Source: Lacinutrix himadriensis (GTDB taxonomy: Bacteria > Bacteroidota > Bacteroidia > Flavobacteriales > Flavobacteriaceae). Taken from it: a stretch of DNA of 64,000 nucleotides. Location: NCBI RefSeq assembly GCF_001418105.1, contig NZ_LIQI01000022.1, forward strand, positions 372,001-436,000. Direction: 5' to 3'. Shown here one piece after another: positions 27,845 through 37,242 of the stretch; positions within the stretch are counted from its first letter, which is position 1, and each line of letters opens with the position of its first letter. Both the position numbers and the translations under genes were made by a program. Below the pieces are notes generated by a model, which searched no databases, was not told the origin of the DNA, and was given only the letters and a program-made list of their open reading frames with translations.

Positions 27845-29812
27845 ATGCAAAGACTAAAAAACATACCATTACAATGTTTTATACTAATTACAATTTTGTT
27901 GTTAGGAAACAACCTGCACGCACAAGAGCCAGCAACTCCTGATTTTAAAGCACAAGTAGAAAGCATTATAACCAAGAAACCTAATAGCTACCAAGACCTG
28001 TATTCGCTTTTTAATACCGTTAGTAATGACACCTTAAAAATGCAGTACTTGTCTACAAAAAGTAAAGAAGCAAAATACCTAGAAGGAGAAAGTTATGCTT
28101 TAAACATGCTGGGTATTTATTATAGAAACTCATCAAAATACACCGAAGCTTTAGCCTTTCACAAACAAGCACAAGAGCTAGCATTAAAGGCCAACAATTT
28201 AGAACTACAAGTAATAAGCCTAAACATGCTTGGTGTAGTAAATAGGAGATTAGACCTAATTCGCTATGCCTTAGACTTCCACAAACAAGCTTTAGATCTT
28301 GCCGAAACAGTAAAAGAACCCTCTCTAAATTTAAAACGAAGTATTGCCGTTTCCAGAAATAGCATGGGTAACATTTATTTATCGCTAAAGCAATATGATT
28401 TAGCTTTTATACAATTCAACCACTCTTTAGAAATTGAAAGAGCGCTAGACAATAAACTAGGACTAGCTATTAACTACCAAAACATTGGTTATGTTAAAGA
28501 AAGCAAGGGTTTGCTAGAAGACGCACTTGATGATTACAAAACCTCTTTAGATTATAATAATCAAATAAACTCTAATATTGGTCGCGTAATTTGCAACAAT
28601 AGTATTGCTGTAATCTACATCAAACAAGGGAAATATAAAGAAGCACAAAACACCCTCAACATTGCTTTACAAAAAGCTTTACTACTAACTGACCAATACC
28701 ACATTATCCCCGTTTATATAAATCTAGGATGGCTACAATTAAAACAAAAGAAATTTGAAGAATCAGAAATAAATTTAAAAAAAGGATTACAAAAATCTAA
28801 TGATTTAAATCTAGTGACTTCAAAAATTGACGCGTACAAATACCTTTCCCAATTATATGAGCTACAAGGAGATTACAAAAAATCTCACGAATACTTCACA
28901 GCACATGTAGCTCTGGACCAAACCGTAACTAACGAAAGAAATTTACAATATGTAAATGACTTGGTTATTAAATATGAAAGCGAAAAGAAAAGTAATCAGA
29001 TAAAAGAGTTAGCTAGCGAAAATGAAATTGTAAAACTACGTTTAGCACAAAACAAAAGAATACTACTATTAAGTGTATTTGGCGCACTATTAACTTTAGG
29101 GATTCTATATGTTTTAAACCGACAAAAAAGTTTAAAAAGCGAAAAGCAAATTATCATGCTAGAGCAAGACATGTTGCGTAATCAAATGAATCCGCATTTT
29201 ATATTCAATACCCTAAATTCTATTAAGCTGTACATTATTAATAACGAAAAGGAAAATGCAGTTTACTACCTAAACAAGTTCTCAAAACTTATTCGAAAAA
29301 TTTTAGTCGCATCTACAGAAAAAGAAATCTCTTTAGCCGAAGAAGTAGAAACCATGACGCTTTACATGAATATTGAAAATATTCGTTTTGACAACGAAAT
29401 TAAGTATAAAATAGAAATTGATAAAAATGTAAATGCCGAAAACATAAAAGTGCCATCCCTTATTTTACAACCTTTTTTAGAAAACGCTTTATGGCATGGT
29501 TTGTCTTCAAAAACAAAAAACAAAGAAATTCATGTACATATTGAAAAACCAAAACACAATTCGGTTTCCATTTACATAACAGATAATGGTATTGGTAGAG
29601 TGGCTTCCGAAAAAATCAATAAGCAAAAAACACTAAAACGAAAATCTGTAGGTATTTCTATTACAAAAGAGCGATTAGATAATTTTTCTAAACAATTTAC
29701 AAACGATTATAAATTAGAAATCATCGATTTATATGATGCTAATAATCTAGCAAGCGGAACCAAAGTAGTTATTGAAATTCCTACGGAAGAGATAAAATTA
29801 AGAACTGCTTAA
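27845..29812 (+). CDS. LytS-type sensor histidine kinase with periplasmic TPR domain
   Basis: 655 residues. The signal or anchor at 1-27 ends in NLHAQ. Tetratricopeptide repeats cover about 70-370 (for example ALAFHKQAQELALKANNLEL, AINYQNIGYVKESKGLLEDA). A coiled coil follows, then one membrane helix (about 400-420, ILLLSVFGALLTLGILYVL). The His_kinase domain has the phospho-accepting His in NQMNPHFIFNTLNSIK, then a HATPase domain with FLENALWHG and DNGIG. It is cotranscribed with the upstream LytTR regulator (3-base gap after repair). The family includes YpdA/LytS-like pairs of Bacteroidota; signal and targets are unknown. Confidence 0.92.
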   Translation: MQRLKNIPLQCFILITILLLGNNLHAQEPATPDFKAQVESIITKKPNSYQDLYSLFNTVSNDTLKMQYLSTKSKEAKYLEGESYALNMLGIYYRNSSKYTEALAFHKQAQELALKANNLELQVISLNMLGVVNRRLDLIRYALDFHKQALDLAETVKEPSLNLKRSIAVSRNSMGNIYLSLKQYDLAFIQFNHSLEIERALDNKLGLAINYQNIGYVKESKGLLEDALDDYKTSLDYNNQINSNIGRVICNNSIAVIYIKQGKYKEAQNTLNIALQKALLLTDQYHIIPVYINLGWLQLKQKKFEESEINLKKGLQKSNDLNLVTSKIDAYKYLSQLYELQGDYKKSHEYFTAHVALDQTVTNERNLQYVNDLVIKYESEKKSNQIKELASENEIVKLRLAQNKRILLLSVFGALLTLGILYVLNRQKSLKSEKQIIMLEQDMLRNQMNPHFIFNTLNSIKLYIINNEKENAVYYLNKFSKLIRKILVASTEKEISLAEEVETMTLYMNIENIRFDNEIKYKIEIDKNVNAENIKVPSLILQPFLENALWHGLSSKTKNKEIHVHIEKPKHNSVSIYITDNGIGRVASEKINKQKTLKRKSVGISITKERLDNFSKQFTNDYKLEIIDLYDANNLASGTKVVIEIPTEEIKLRTA

Positions 29813-30382
29813 TTACCTATTCATTTTATCTGCAACCTTTTCTAGTTCAGTATACCAATCTTCACCAAACTTTCTTACTAAAGCTTGCTTAACAAATTTA
29901 TAAACAGGAACCTGAAGGGCTGCACCAAGCGTACAAGCATCATCACAAATTTCCCATTTATCATAATTTACAGCAGAAAACTCCGAATATTCTTTAACGC
30001 GAATAGGATATAAATGACACGAAACTGGCTTTTTCCAATCTATATCTCCTTGATTATACGCTTCTTCAATAGCACAAAGCGCTGTTTTTTTATCATCAAA
30101 AATCACATATGCACAATCTGCACCATTAATTAATGGTGTTTCTAAATCACCAAAATCGGTAACAATAGAAGTGCCTTGTTCTTCAATTGCAGCAATACCT
30201 TCTTTACGTAAATAAGGTTTTACTTTTGGATAAATATCCTCTAATTTTTTAACTTCCTCTTTATCTAAAGGAGCTCCAGCATCTCCATCTATACAACAAG
30301 CACCTTTGCATGCAGATAAGTTACACACAAAATCTTTTTGAATAATATCTTCTGAAACTATTGTTTTTCCTAGTTGAAACAT
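29813..30382 (-). CDS. DUF3109 family cysteine-rich protein
   Basis: 189 residues. Conserved cysteines occur in FVCNLSACKGACCIDGDAG, in DCAYV, in ALCAIE, in SCHLYPIRV and in EICDDACTLG, an arrangement that resembles YkgJ-like metal or Fe-S cluster proteins. DUF3109 is widespread in Bacteroidota; its function is not established. Its stop touches the convergent kinase stop. The -7 motif CAAATATA (minus-strand TATATTTG) is 5 bases before the ATG, suggesting a leaderless message. Confidence 0.88.
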   Translation of the reverse strand: MFQLGKTIVSEDIIQKDFVCNLSACKGACCIDGDAGAPLDKEEVKKLEDIYPKVKPYLRKEGIAAIEEQGTSIVTDFGDLETPLINGADCAYVIFDDKKTALCAIEEAYNQGDIDWKKPVSCHLYPIRVKEYSEFSAVNYDKWEICDDACTLGAALQVPVYKFVKQALVRKFGEDWYTELEKVADKMNR

Positions 30383-30386
30383 ATTG

Positions 30387-30394
30387 CAAATATA
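30387..30394 (-). promoter_or_regulatory. -7 motif of the DUF3109 gene
   Basis: Minus-strand TATATTTG, an exact consensus match, immediately upstream of ATG 30382. Confidence 0.5.
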
Positions 30395-30509
30395 CTAGAT
30401 ATTGAAATAAAAAAGCTAACAATTTTTGCACATAAAATTTACAATTATTTAATGTTAGGAATCCTTTTATTATAACGACATTTGCACCGAAAATTAAAAG
30501 TTAAAAATC

Positions 30510-31094
30510 ATGCAACTTAATTTTAAAGAAATACTTACCGCTTTTATGATACTCTTTGCGGTAATCGATATTATAGGAAATATTCCTATTATTATCGACT
30601 TACGAAAAAAAGTAGGTCATATACAAAGTGAAAAAGCATCCATTATTGCTGGTATTATTATGATTGTTTTTTTGTTTTTAGGACAAAGTTTACTTTCTCT
30701 AATTGGTATTGATGTAAATAGTTTTGCCGTTGCAGGTTCTTTTATTTTGTTTTTTATTGCATTAGAAATGATATTAGGTATCACCTTATATAAAGATGAT
30801 GAAGGCAGCAGCGCAATAACCGCTTCGGTATTCCCGCTAGCATTCCCATTAATTGCAGGACCAGGAAGCTTAACTACCTTACTTTCTTTACGTGCCGAAT
30901 TTAGAATAGAAAATATTATAATCGCTGTTTTGCTTAACGTTTTAATTATCTTTATTGTTTTAAAGACATCTGCTAAAATAGAAAAGCTTATTGGCCAAAA
31001 CGGAATTAGTATTATCCGAAAAGTTTTTGGTGTAATTCTTTTAGCTATTGCAGTAAAGTTATTTGCTCATAATATTAAAGCGCTGTTCATATAA
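30510..31094 (+). CDS. MarC family integral membrane protein
   Basis: 194 residues with six predicted membrane helices (for example ILTAFMILFAVIDIIGNIPI at 8-27, and SITAS...FPLAFPLIAGPGSLTTLL in the middle). The AGPGS motif in the fourth segment is typical of the MarC/SNARE-like NAAT family. Inner membrane. The substrate is uncertain: family annotation suggests amino acids, and MarC itself is not a proven multidrug exporter. Followed by a small membrane protein 41 bases later. Confidence 0.9.
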   Translation: MQLNFKEILTAFMILFAVIDIIGNIPIIIDLRKKVGHIQSEKASIIAGIIMIVFLFLGQSLLSLIGIDVNSFAVAGSFILFFIALEMILGITLYKDDEGSSAITASVFPLAFPLIAGPGSLTTLLSLRAEFRIENIIIAVLLNVLIIFIVLKTSAKIEKLIGQNGISIIRKVFGVILLAIAVKLFAHNIKALFI

Positions 31095-31135
31095 TTAGAA
31101 CAGCCAAAATTAAAGGTTAAAACCAATAAAAACAC

Positions 31136-31339
31136 ATGAAAATATTCACCATCGTATTTACCGTTATAGCTGCTATTTTGATAATTTTTAATGTCACACA
31201 AATAGATTTTAATAATCTTTTTGAAGGACAAAGCGTCGTTGCACTAATTACTATTTTCACTTCTCTATGTGGTATTGCTTTATTGCAAGTTTTAAGGCTT
31301 TCTAAAAAAGTAAACAAACAAGTTAAAAACAGCAAATAA
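31136..31339 (+). CDS. Small two-helix membrane protein
   Basis: 67 residues with hydrophobic helices at about 3-20 and 35-53 and a basic C-terminal tail (RLSKKVNKQVKNSK). The stop TAA overlaps the next ATG by one base (TAATG, 31337-31341), so translation is coupled to the flavoprotein gene. I do not recognise the family. Confidence 0.7.
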   Translation: MKIFTIVFTVIAAILIIFNVTQIDFNNLFEGQSVVALITIFTSLCGIALLQVLRLSKKVNKQVKNSK

Positions 31340-31953
31340 TGTTTGATGCTCTAATTATTGGTGGTGGAGCAGCAGGAATGTCTTGTGCTTTGGTTTTAGG
31401 ATCTGCACAAAACAAGGCCTTTGCTAAAAACAAGCGTATTGGTATTATCATGCACCAAAAATCCTCACATTTACAAAATGCCTTATTTAATAATGTATTG
31501 GGTTTAACACCTGGAACTACTGGAGCAACTATTTTAGAAGAAGGTAAAGAGCAACTTACCACACAATACCCACATGTTGTACAAGTAGAAAACGAAAAGG
31601 TTTCTGAGATCACTAAAACAGAAGCTGGCTATACCATACTTACAAACAAAGAAACCTACCAAACTAAGTGTGTTGTAATTGCTGTGGGTTACACCAATTT
31701 GCTAGGCATAAAAGGTTTAGAAAATTATATAGAACCACATCCTAGAGCTGTAAAAGAAAAAGACAGAATTTGGTTGAAAAATATAGATCACAAAATTGAA
31801 GAAGGCTTATATGTTGCAGGTACTCTAGCTGGTTGGCGTAGTCAATTTGCAATAGCTTCTGGAAGTGGTGCGCAAGTAGCTACTGATATTTTAACGCTAT
31901 GGAATAACGGCGTGCATACCAAAGCGCATGACAAAGTGCATGACAAAGTATAA
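31339..31953 (+). CDS. Short FAD-dependent pyridine nucleotide-disulfide oxidoreductase-like protein
   Basis: 204 residues. The N-terminal Rossmann motif GGGAAGMSCAL binds FAD, and the C-terminal FAD motif is GLYVAGTLAGWRSQFAIASG. It resembles thioredoxin reductase but lacks the NADPH domain and the CxxC pair, so it cannot be a normal TrxR. These short forms occur in Flavobacteriaceae. The C-terminus ends in near-identical repeats, AHDKVHDKV preceded by HTK, encoded by a short tandem duplication (31922-31952). The electron donor is unknown. Last gene of the MarC-small protein-flavoprotein run. Confidence 0.8.
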   Translation: MFDALIIGGGAAGMSCALVLGSAQNKAFAKNKRIGIIMHQKSSHLQNALFNNVLGLTPGTTGATILEEGKEQLTTQYPHVVQVENEKVSEITKTEAGYTILTNKETYQTKCVVIAVGYTNLLGIKGLENYIEPHPRAVKEKDRIWLKNIDHKIEEGLYVAGTLAGWRSQFAIASGSGAQVATDILTLWNNGVHTKAHDKVHDKV

Positions 31954-31978
31954 TAAGTAAGCTTCACTTAACTTAAAC

Positions 31979-32520
31979 CGGTTAGCGCGGATTTGTAATC
32001 CGTGAACGTAAACTAAAACGTATTCTAAACTAACGGATAGCACAGATTTGTAATCCGTGACTGTTATGAATCTAATCGAATTCTCGTTGTAAATATCTAC
32101 AGGCTTTTTAAAAATATTCTGCCATTGTTCCTTTATGTTTAGTAGACTATAGGATTCACGGATTGCAAATCCGCGTTATCGGACTATAGGATTCACGGAT
32201 TGCAAATCCGCGTTATCGGGATCTAATCGAATTCTCGTTGTAAATATATACAGGCTTTTTAAAAATATTCTGCCATTGTTCCTTTATATTTTGTAGACCT
32301 AATTGTTTTTATATCATTTAAGCTTTTTTATAAATATAAAAAGAGCGTCAAAAACGATGCTCTATATTAACGTACTCTTATGGATAGGGATTGCAAATCT
32401 ACATTATAGGATTCACGGATTACAACTATAGGGTTCACGGATTACAAATCCGCGCTATCGGTTTACAAACTATAGGATTCACGGATTGCAAATCCGCGCT
32501 ATCGGAATCCGTGCTATCGG
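31979..32520. repeat. Cluster of REP-like palindromic repeats
   Basis: At least eight copies, some partial, of a 36-base unit with the near-palindromic core CACGGATTGCAAATCCGCG. Two lie in one orientation (about 31979-32005 and 32034-32062). Five or six lie in the other (32147-32182, 32184-32219, partial 32406-32425, 32426-32461, 32470-32505, partial 32506-32520). The pair at 32147 has a 37-base period. The whole gap 31954-32538 holds no gene. Copies differ by GTT/GCT and TGC/TAC changes. There is no RAYT transposase in the window. Confidence 0.8.
32071..32298 (+). repeat. Duplicated segment of about 77 bases inside the REP-like cluster
   Basis: Segments 32071-32147 and 32222-32298 are near-identical (both begin TCTAATCGAATTCTCGTTGT and include TTCTGCCATTGTTCCTTTAT), 151 bases apart. 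The two tandem palindromes lie between them, as if the whole block had been duplicated. Confidence 0.75.
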
Positions 32521-32538
32521 CCGAATGAAAAGACCTAG

Positions 32539-34128
32539 TTAATGTTCTTCACTTAACTTAACCACCTCTTCAATCATAATATCTTGCTGATTAATCACTT
32601 CTTGATAGGTACCTTCACCAAACAATTGTTCTCCTAAAGCCGCTTTAATAAGCAGTTTAATTTCCTCTTTAAAGGTTAAAAAAGTAAGATTTCTCTTTAA
32701 ACGCTCTCTTAAATACTCCTGAAAATCCTGTACAACATTGTCTGTGATTATAAAATCCTTCACAAAATCTTCTCGTGTTAAATTATCATAAGCTTCTCTT
32801 TGCTTATCTAATTGCTCGAAAACAAAATAATTTAAAAACCCAGTTTGTTGCAGATAGTTAAAGGTTTCATTTTGCATACTTAAATCTAAAGGCACAAATA
32901 CATCTGGAATAATTCCGCCACCACCATAAACTACTTTACCTTTTGGAGTTGTGAATTTTAGAGAGTCGGCAACTTCTATTTTATCAGAGTCTAGTAATTC
33001 GCCACTATCTAAACGTGAAAAATACTCATCATAATAATCTTTGTTTCCGTTTTTATAAGAACGCTGTATCGACCTTCCTGTTGGCGTATAATAACGAGAA
33101 ACAGTTAATCGTACTGCGCTACCATCACCAAGTTGCATTTCGCGTTGTACCAAACCTTTTCCATACGAACGTCTACCAACAATGGTTCCTTTATCATTAT
33201 CTTGTAAAGCTCCTGCAACGATCTCACTTGCGGACGCAGAATTTTCATCTATAAGCACAAAAACATCTGCTTTTTCGAAGTCTCCTTTTTTGGTTGCAAA
33301 GCTTTTTTCTATGGTTCCTCTTTTGTTTTTGGTAAATAGAATCAGTTTATCATCTTCTAAAAACTCATCCACAATCTGTTCGGCAATATTTAAAAAACCA
33401 CCAGGATTACTTCTTAAATCTAAAGCTATTTGTGTTGCACCAAGTTTTTCAAGCTTATTTAATTCTGTTTTAAATTCTTTAAAAGTAGATTCTGCAAAAC
33501 GATTTATTTTCACATAACCTAAAGTATTCGTTAGCATATAGGATGCATCCACACTAGTAATTGGCACGTGATCTCTGGTAACTTTAAAATCAAGTAATTC
33601 CTCTTCCCCTTTTCTGTAGACTTTTAAATTTACTTCTGTATCTATTTTCCCTTTCAGCTTAACAACAATTTCCTTATTAGAAAAGTTATTTCCGAATAGC
33701 GTATCATCATTGGCAAAAAGAATTCTATCACCGCCTTGAATACCAATTTTCTCACTCGGACCTCCTTTTACAGCTCTTATTACCGCAATAGAATCTTTAT
33801 AAGGATAAAAACTAACACCAATACCAACAAAATCACCTTTCATGTTTTCGCTAACGCGTTGCATATCTTCTTTTGGAATATATACCGAGTGCGGATCTAG
33901 ATTTTCTAGAATTCCGTTTACGGTTACATCTACAATACTATCTGTATTTACATCGTCTACATACTCATAATCTATGTAGTCTATAAGACGGTTAAGCTTA
34001 TCTTTTTTACTGTTAGCAGTAAATAACCTATCTGAAGAATCTGTGAAATTTAATTTTCCGCCAATAAAAATACCAGCTGCAATTGCAACCCCAAGAATTA
34101 GTGGTAAGTATTTTTTTTTGATATTCAT
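32539..34128 (-). CDS. C-terminal processing peptidase, S41 family
   Basis: 529-residue envelope serine protease. The N-terminal anchor is LPLILGVAIAAGIFIGGKL (about 7-25). A PDZ domain (about 90-175) contains GVSFYPYKDSIAVIRAVKGG and GGDRILFANDD. The tail-specific protease domain has the catalytic Ser in ENSASASEIVAGAL and Lys in RRSYGKGLVQ. The family trims C-termini of periplasmic or secreted proteins. Its ATG overlaps the stop of the dCMP deaminase gene by one base, so the two are translationally coupled. Confidence 0.93.
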   Translation of the reverse strand: MNIKKKYLPLILGVAIAAGIFIGGKLNFTDSSDRLFTANSKKDKLNRLIDYIDYEYVDDVNTDSIVDVTVNGILENLDPHSVYIPKEDMQRVSENMKGDFVGIGVSFYPYKDSIAVIRAVKGGPSEKIGIQGGDRILFANDDTLFGNNFSNKEIVVKLKGKIDTEVNLKVYRKGEEELLDFKVTRDHVPITSVDASYMLTNTLGYVKINRFAESTFKEFKTELNKLEKLGATQIALDLRSNPGGFLNIAEQIVDEFLEDDKLILFTKNKRGTIEKSFATKKGDFEKADVFVLIDENSASASEIVAGALQDNDKGTIVGRRSYGKGLVQREMQLGDGSAVRLTVSRYYTPTGRSIQRSYKNGNKDYYDEYFSRLDSGELLDSDKIEVADSLKFTTPKGKVVYGGGGIIPDVFVPLDLSMQNETFNYLQQTGFLNYFVFEQLDKQREAYDNLTREDFVKDFIITDNVVQDFQEYLRERLKRNLTFLTFKEEIKLLIKAALGEQLFGEGTYQEVINQQDIMIEEVVKLSEEH

Positions 34129-34559
34129 TATGCTTTTAATGCTTCAATTAATTCTAACTCTATTCCTGCTTTTTCTAAAAAACGCAGACCAGAATCGTCT
34201 TTATATGTTTGGTTATAAACTACTCTTACAATTCCTGCTTGGTGTATTAACTTACTACATTCTTTACAAGGTGACAATGTAATATATAAGGTTGCCCCTT
34301 TACAAGATTGTGTAGAAGACGCTACTTTTAAAATAGCATTAGCTTCGGCGTGTAATACATACCATTTGGTATACCCTTCGTCATCTTCGCAATAGTTTTC
34401 AAAACCTGTTGGTGTACCATTAAAGCCATCAGAAATAATCATTCTGTCTTTTACTATTAAAGCACCAACTTGTTTACGTTCGCAAGCAGATAGTTTTCCC
34501 CATTCTGTTGCTATTCTTAAATACGCTTTATCATATTTAAGCTTCTTTTTTTCTGACAT
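34128..34559 (-). CDS. Deoxycytidylate (dCMP) deaminase family protein
   Basis: 143 residues. Converts dCMP to dUMP for thymidylate synthesis, with a catalytic zinc. Motifs are HAEANAILK (zinc His and catalytic Glu) and SPCKECSKLI (zinc Cys pair), with the substrate-contacting NGTPTGFEN, all typical of the ComEB/dCMP deaminase group. Start ATG 34559. Its stop overlaps the ctp start. It complements NrdAB and dGTPase, encoded elsewhere in the window. Confidence 0.92.
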   Translation of the reverse strand: MSEKKKLKYDKAYLRIATEWGKLSACERKQVGALIVKDRMIISDGFNGTPTGFENYCEDDEGYTKWYVLHAEANAILKVASSTQSCKGATLYITLSPCKECSKLIHQAGIVRVVYNQTYKDDSGLRFLEKAGIELELIEALKA

Positions 34560-34684
34560 ATTTTATTTTGCAGTTAAAATAGTTTTGTGTTATAAAGATT
34601 TCATACCAAGAGGTATAACGAAGATACTTGCTTCGTATTTTAATTACAACACTTGTAAGTTAAAGTTTTACCAAACTTTGGCTC

Positions 34685-35275
34685 CTAGAAAAGTATATTA
34701 CTATTTATAATCATTGGTATTACTAAACCAATTACAATAGCAGAAACGACCATAACCCAATCCCGTTTAGAGAATCTGAAAATAGTTTGCATTAAAAAAC
34801 CTAAAAACAGCACCACAAAAACGATAATTATTTGCGCTAACTCAATACCTAATGCAAATTCTAAAAGGGTTACTAATTTGTTATCCGATTTACCTACCAT
34901 GAGTTTAAATTCTCTTGCAAAACCAAGACCATGTACTAATCCAAAAAACAGTGTAGAAAAAAACAAAACGCCAACTTTATCGCTCTTAGCCGTTTTACCA
35001 GCTGTAAATACATTAAAAATAGCCATTACTAAAATAGTAATAGGAATTAGAAACTCTACCAACTTACCATTTACAGAAACCACACCATAGGCTGCTAATA
35101 TTAAAGACAATGTATGCCCTAGTGTAAAAATAGACACTAACATTAAAATGCGTTTCCAGTCTTTAAAGATATAAGGAACAGCAAGAACTATTAAAAAAAG
35201 TACGTGATCATAAGCGTTAATGTCTAACACATGGTTAATACCATATTGTACGTTAAACCAGAATTCTTCTAGCAT
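34685..35275 (-). CDS. HupE/UreJ family membrane protein
   Basis: 196 residues with about six membrane helices. Features are the N-terminal NHVLDINAYDHVLFLIVLA, then FTLGHTLSLILAAYG, with conserved His and Asp in the helices, and FFGLVHGLGFAREF, the HupE/UreJ_2 signature. HupE proteins are thought to carry nickel or cobalt, but no hydrogenase or urease gene is nearby and many flavobacteria have a stand-alone copy, so the substrate is open. ATG 35275 gives MLEEFWFNVQYG. Confidence 0.85.
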   Translation of the reverse strand: MLEEFWFNVQYGINHVLDINAYDHVLFLIVLAVPYIFKDWKRILMLVSIFTLGHTLSLILAAYGVVSVNGKLVEFLIPITILVMAIFNVFTAGKTAKSDKVGVLFFSTLFFGLVHGLGFAREFKLMVGKSDNKLVTLLEFALGIELAQIIIVFVVLFLGFLMQTIFRFSKRDWVMVVSAIVIGLVIPMIINSNILF

Positions 35276-35348
35276 AGATATAGATATTTGGGTTGCGTGT
35301 AAATATACAATTTAAAATAAAAAACCTTAACATTTCTGTTAAGGTTTG

Positions 35349-35428
35349 TACTCAAGGCGGGAATCGAACCCGCACTCCGAAGAATCGGATTTTGAATCCG
35401 ACGCGTCTACCAATTCCGCCACTTGAGC
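35349..35428 (-). tRNA. tRNA-Leu (anticodon CAA)
   Basis: On the minus strand the acceptor stem GCTCAAG pairs with CTTGAGT. The D-arm region GGCGGAATTGGTAGACGC, the anticodon arm TCGGATTCAAAATCCGA (loop TTCAAAA, anticodon CAA) and the T-arm GCGGGTTCGATTCCCGC are all present. The variable arm contains TTCTTCGG. The sequence has the 80-base length of a class II tRNA and does not encode CCA. Pair 1-72 is G-T. Confidence 0.95.
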
Positions 35429-35512
35429 AATTGTATAATGCAAAACTAATTTATTTTTCTATATATCCTTTAAAAATCGCATAGAAATGCTGTATAGAAT
35501 GAAAAAAAACTC

Positions 35513-35520
35513 TAAATTTG
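35513..35520 (+). promoter_or_regulatory. -7 motif of prs
   Basis: TAAATTTG, an exact consensus match, 52 bases before the ATG. The leader contains a small AGGC...GCCT hairpin near 35537-35553. Confidence 0.55.
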
Positions 35521-35572
35521 CACCTCATTAAAAAACAGGCTATATAAAAGCCTAATTAATAATAGATTAATC

Positions 35573-36514
35573 ATGTCAAACACCATTACTGAAGCAAAGA
35601 TATTTTCTTGTATGCAAAGTAAAGTTTTAGCAAAAAATATTGCTGACGCCTATGGTACACATTTAGGTAATGTAATCACATCTACTTATAGCGATGGCGA
35701 ATTTCAACCATCTTATGAAGAATCTATCCGTGGAACCCGCGTATTTATTATTGGTTCTACAAATCCTGGTCCAGAAAACTTAATGGAAATGTTGTTAATG
35801 TTGGATGCCGCTAAAAGAGCATCTGCAAGACATATTACAGCAGTAATACCTTATTTTGGTTGGGCAAGACAAGACAGAAAAGACAAACCTAGAGTTCCTA
35901 TTGCTGCAAAATTAGTAGCTAAAATGCTAGAAACAGCTGGAGCAACTAGAATAATAACTATGGATTTGCATGCAGATCAAATACAGGGTTTCTTTGAAAA
36001 GCCTGTAGATCATTTGTTTGCATCCACTATATTTTTACCGTATCTAAAAGAATTAAATTTAGATAATTTAACTATTGCTTCGCCAGATATGGGAGGTTCT
36101 AAAAGAGCTTATGCATATTCTAAAGCTTTAGCTAGTGATGTTGTAATATGTTACAAACAACGCGCAAAAGCAAATGTAATTTCTCACATGGAACTTATTG
36201 GAGATGTTACTGGTAAAAACGTAGTATTAGTAGATGATATGGTAGATACTGCCGGAACATTAACTAAGGCTGCAGATTTAATGATGGAAAGAGGTGCTTT
36301 AAGTGTTAGAGCTATTTGTACACATCCTATTTTATCTGGTAGCGCATACGAAAGAATTGAAGATTCTAAATTGGAAGAGTTAATAGTAACAGACTCTATT
36401 CCTCTTCAAAAAGAATGTTCAAAAATCAAAGTATTAAGTAGTGCTGATTTATTTGCTGAAGTGATGCAAAACGTACATCATAACAAATCTATTAGCTCAA
36501 AATTTTTAATGTAA
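35573..36514 (+). CDS. prs: Ribose-phosphate pyrophosphokinase
   Basis: Makes PRPP from ribose 5-phosphate and ATP for purine, pyrimidine, histidine, tryptophan and NAD synthesis. 313 residues, standard length. Motifs are FGWARQDRKDKPR (ATP loop), DLHADQIQGFF, the KRAYAYSKAL region, and the PRPP loop VDDMVDTAGTLTKAA. Followed after 26 bases by rplY, with which it probably forms an operon; prs-ctc/rplY linkage is common in bacteria. Confidence 0.97.
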   Translation: MSNTITEAKIFSCMQSKVLAKNIADAYGTHLGNVITSTYSDGEFQPSYEESIRGTRVFIIGSTNPGPENLMEMLLMLDAAKRASARHITAVIPYFGWARQDRKDKPRVPIAAKLVAKMLETAGATRIITMDLHADQIQGFFEKPVDHLFASTIFLPYLKELNLDNLTIASPDMGGSKRAYAYSKALASDVVICYKQRAKANVISHMELIGDVTGKNVVLVDDMVDTAGTLTKAADLMMERGALSVRAICTHPILSGSAYERIEDSKLEELIVTDSIPLQKECSKIKVLSSADLFAEVMQNVHHNKSISSKFLM

Positions 36515-36540
36515 TTAATAATTAAAATAAAAACAAAACA

Positions 36541-37161
36541 ATGAAATCAATTACAATCAACGGATCTCAAAGAGAAATCGTAGGCAAAAAAGCAACAAAA
36601 GCCTTACGAAATGCTGGTCAGGTTCCTTGCGTATTATACGGAGGAGACAAACCAGTGCATTTTCACGCACCAGAATTAGCTTTCTCTAAACTTGTATACA
36701 CTCCTAATGCGCATACAGTTGTTATTGAGCTTGCTAACGGAACAACATTTAATGCTGTACTTCAAGACATTCAATTTCATCCTGTAACAGATAGAATCTT
36801 ACACATAGATTTCTATCAATTATTTGATGATAAAGAAATTGCATTAAATATTCCTGTAGAATTAACTGGAAACTCTAAAGGTGTTAAAAATGGTGGTGTT
36901 TTAAGAAAAAACAACCGTAAATTACGTGTTAAAGCGTTACCAGCTAACTTACCTGATTTAATCGAAATAGATATTACTAATTTAAAAATTGGTGATAAAG
37001 TATCTGTAGCAGATTTAGATCAATCTAAATACACTTTATTACATTCTGAAAACACAGTAATTTGTCAGATTAAAACTTCAAGAACAGCAGTTGTTGATGA
37101 TGAAGACGAAGAAGAAGGTGCAGAAGGAGATGCTCCAGCAGCTGAAGGTACTCAAGAATAA
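36541..37161 (+). CDS. rplY: 50S ribosomal protein L25 (general stress protein Ctc type)
   Basis: 206 residues, the long Ctc-like form: an L25 domain (about 1-90, [20 protein letters not shown] and [16 protein letters not shown]) binding 5S rRNA, then a C-terminal TL5 domain (about 95-180, [19 protein letters not shown]). An acidic, disordered tail ([18 protein letters not shown]) ends the protein. Cotranscribed with prs and followed by a terminator. Confidence 0.96.
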   Translation: MKSITINGSQREIVGKKATKALRNAGQVPCVLYGGDKPVHFHAPELAFSKLVYTPNAHTVVIELANGTTFNAVLQDIQFHPVTDRILHIDFYQLFDDKEIALNIPVELTGNSKGVKNGGVLRKNNRKLRVKALPANLPDLIEIDITNLKIGDKVSVADLDQSKYTLLHSENTVICQIKTSRTAVVDDEDEEEGAEGDAPAAEGTQE

Positions 37162-37183
37162 ATTTATTTATTTACACAATTAT

Positions 37184-37217
37184 AAAAAGCATTCTGTTTA
37201 TTCAGGATGCTTTTTTT
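37184..37217 (+). terminator. Terminator of prs-rplY
   Basis: AAAAAGCAT and ATGCTTTTTTT pair around CTG/CAG, with one mismatch, 22 bases after the stop. It excludes the ATG at 37207 as the start of pth. Confidence 0.8.
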
Positions 37218-37242
37218 ATTTTTACAAAAACAAAAACCTTCC

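Noticed and set aside
32147-32520. Possible CRISPR array from repeated 36-base units
   Set aside because: The units are near-palindromic, abut or are spaced irregularly, occur in both orientations and have no spacers of constant length. No cas genes are nearby.
35293-35484. 63-codon plus-strand frame
   Set aside because: It is read through the tRNA-Leu gene in antisense, so it is an artefact.
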